DNA of 64,000 nucleotides from JAKITW01 sp041598875 (GTDB taxonomy: Bacteria > Desulfobacterota > Desulfobulbia > Desulfobulbales > BM004): the NCBI GenBank assembly GCA_041598875.1, contig JBFHXP010000002.1, forward strand, positions 1-64,000, written 5' to 3'. The number at the start of each line of letters is the position of its first letter. The first letter of the stretch is position 1. Below are positions 63,295 through 64,000 of this stretch, one piece after another. Below the pieces are notes generated by a model. The model ran no database searches and had not been told where the DNA came from. It saw nothing but the letters and a program-made list of their open reading frames with translations. Made by a program: the position numbers and the translations under genes.

Positions 63295-64000
63295 TTACGC
63301 CTGGCCCGGAACATGCTGCTGCCTCTGTTCTTTCAGGAACTCCAAGACCTTATCCCTGGGACCATCCACCAGAACCCGGCCCTTTTCCATCACAATCAAC
63401 CGATCGACAAGCGTGAGCATTGACTGGCGGTGCGAGACAACAACCAGGGTCTTCTGTTTGAGAACAGAGGCCAGGCGGGACTTGAAAAGCGCCTCCATCA
63501 GTGTATCCATGCTGCTGGTCGGCTCGTCGAGAAGCACAATATCAGGATCACGGACCAGGGCCCGGGCAACGGCAACCGCCTGACGCTGGCCGCCGGAAAG
63601 GTTCATGCCCCGCTCGCCGACCTGAAGCCCGAACCCGGCCGGGTGATTTCGTACAAAATCAGTGACCCCGGCAACGGTTGCTGCCCAGAGAATGGCCGCA
63701 TCATCAGCAAAAGGCGCGCCAAAGGCGATATTCTCCCTGATGCTGCCATAAAAAAGATATTTGTCCTGCGATGCATAGCCGATTTTCTGCCGCAACTCGG
63801 CCACATCGAGCTGCCTGATATCCAGACCGCCGACCATGACGCTGCCCGAGGCAGGGGTGTAGAGCCCGAGAATCAGGCGGCCCAGGGTACTTTTGCCGGA
63901 TCCCATCGGCCCGATGATCCCAACTTTTTCTCCGGCGCTGATGTGCAGGGTAACGGTATCCAGGGCCTTGAGTTCGGAACTGGGATAGGAAAAAGAGACC
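63295..64000 (-). CDS. Type I secretion ABC transporter, C-terminal ATPase part (LapB-like), partial
   Basis: The gene runs off the window end; the visible 235 codons are the nucleotide-binding domain. Walker A is GPMGSGKST, the signature LSGGQRQAVAVARAL, Walker B IVLLDEPTSSMD and the switch His in VVSHRQS. The D-loop SSMD and overall pattern fit RTX/adhesin exporters (LapB/HlyB group). An ATG at 63906 lies inside Walker A and is not the start. Confidence 0.9.
   Translation of the reverse strand, partial: VSFSYPSSELKALDTVTLHISAGEKVGIIGPMGSGKSTLGRLILGLYTPASGSVMVGGLDIRQLDVAELRQKIGYASQDKYLFYGSIRENIAFGAPFADDAAILWAATVAGVTDFVRNHPAGFGLQVGERGMNLSGGQRQAVAVARALVRDPDIVLLDEPTSSMDTLMEALFKSRLASVLKQKTLVVVSHRQSMLTLVDRLIVMEKGRVLVDGPRDKVLEFLKEQRQQHVPGQA

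Overview
The window looks like a chromosomal segment of a Gram-negative, anaerobic-type member of the Desulfobacterota (Desulfobulbales-like). That is inferred from gene content and style: a nuo operon without nuoEFG but with extra antiporter subunits, a HesB-like selenoprotein, protein-thiocarboxylate homocysteine synthesis genes, c-type cytochromes, a BamA outer-membrane pathway, and moderately GC-rich DNA. It is not proven by a marker phylogeny. I saw no insertion sequence, prophage, CRISPR array or rRNA.

Layout. 1-2.7 kb: the end of a hybrid kinase with an Hpt domain, a CheY-like regulator, and typA. 2.8-9.1 kb: bamA-mfd. 9.4-12.7 kb: a zinc/manganese-type ABC uptake pair (no binding protein seen), a pyruvate-kinase-C-like protein, YceD and a YkgJ-type protein. 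12.8-14.3 kb (minus): a TetR regulator, a HesB-like selenoprotein read through an in-frame TGA, and fmdB, with two matching palindromic operators. 14.4-17.4 kb (minus): hisB, a lipoprotein, ttcA and a DUF89 protein. 17.7-22.1 kb: tRNA-Gly, rplM-rpsI, argC-truA and an aminotransferase.

22.4-33.8 kb: a 13-gene complex I operon (nuoABCDHIJK, a NuoM/MrpD-like subunit, a small two-helix protein, a NuoL-like subunit, nuoM, nuoN) that lacks the NADH-input module and carries four antiporter-like subunits. 34.3-37.9 kb: a monoheme cytochrome and the proton-translocating transhydrogenase pntAA-pntAB-pntB. 38.1-41.9 kb: an iron-responsive block with a diheme cytochrome, fur, feoA, feoB and a new-looking 8-cysteine peptide; three near-identical Fur-box-like palindromes precede the first three units.

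42.0-47.5 kb (minus): mpl, a cysteine-cluster-free Rrf2 regulator, and hcyS-metY-hcyF-hcyD-tusA, a complete set for making homocysteine from a sulfur-carrier-protein thiocarboxylate. 47.6-53.6 kb: tRNA-Ala and the cell-shape cluster mreBCD-mrdA-rodA. 53.7-58.8 kb: a double-LysM protein, hemH and polA. 58.9-64 kb (minus): a type I secretion ABC ATPase (cut by the window edge), its HlyD adaptor, a LapG-like periplasmic protease and a membrane sensor with a catalytically degenerate HD-GYP domain. This last block resembles the Lap adhesin-retention system, with the HD-GYP protein in the place normally held by LapD, and is the best candidate here for an undescribed system together with the hidden selenoprotein operon.
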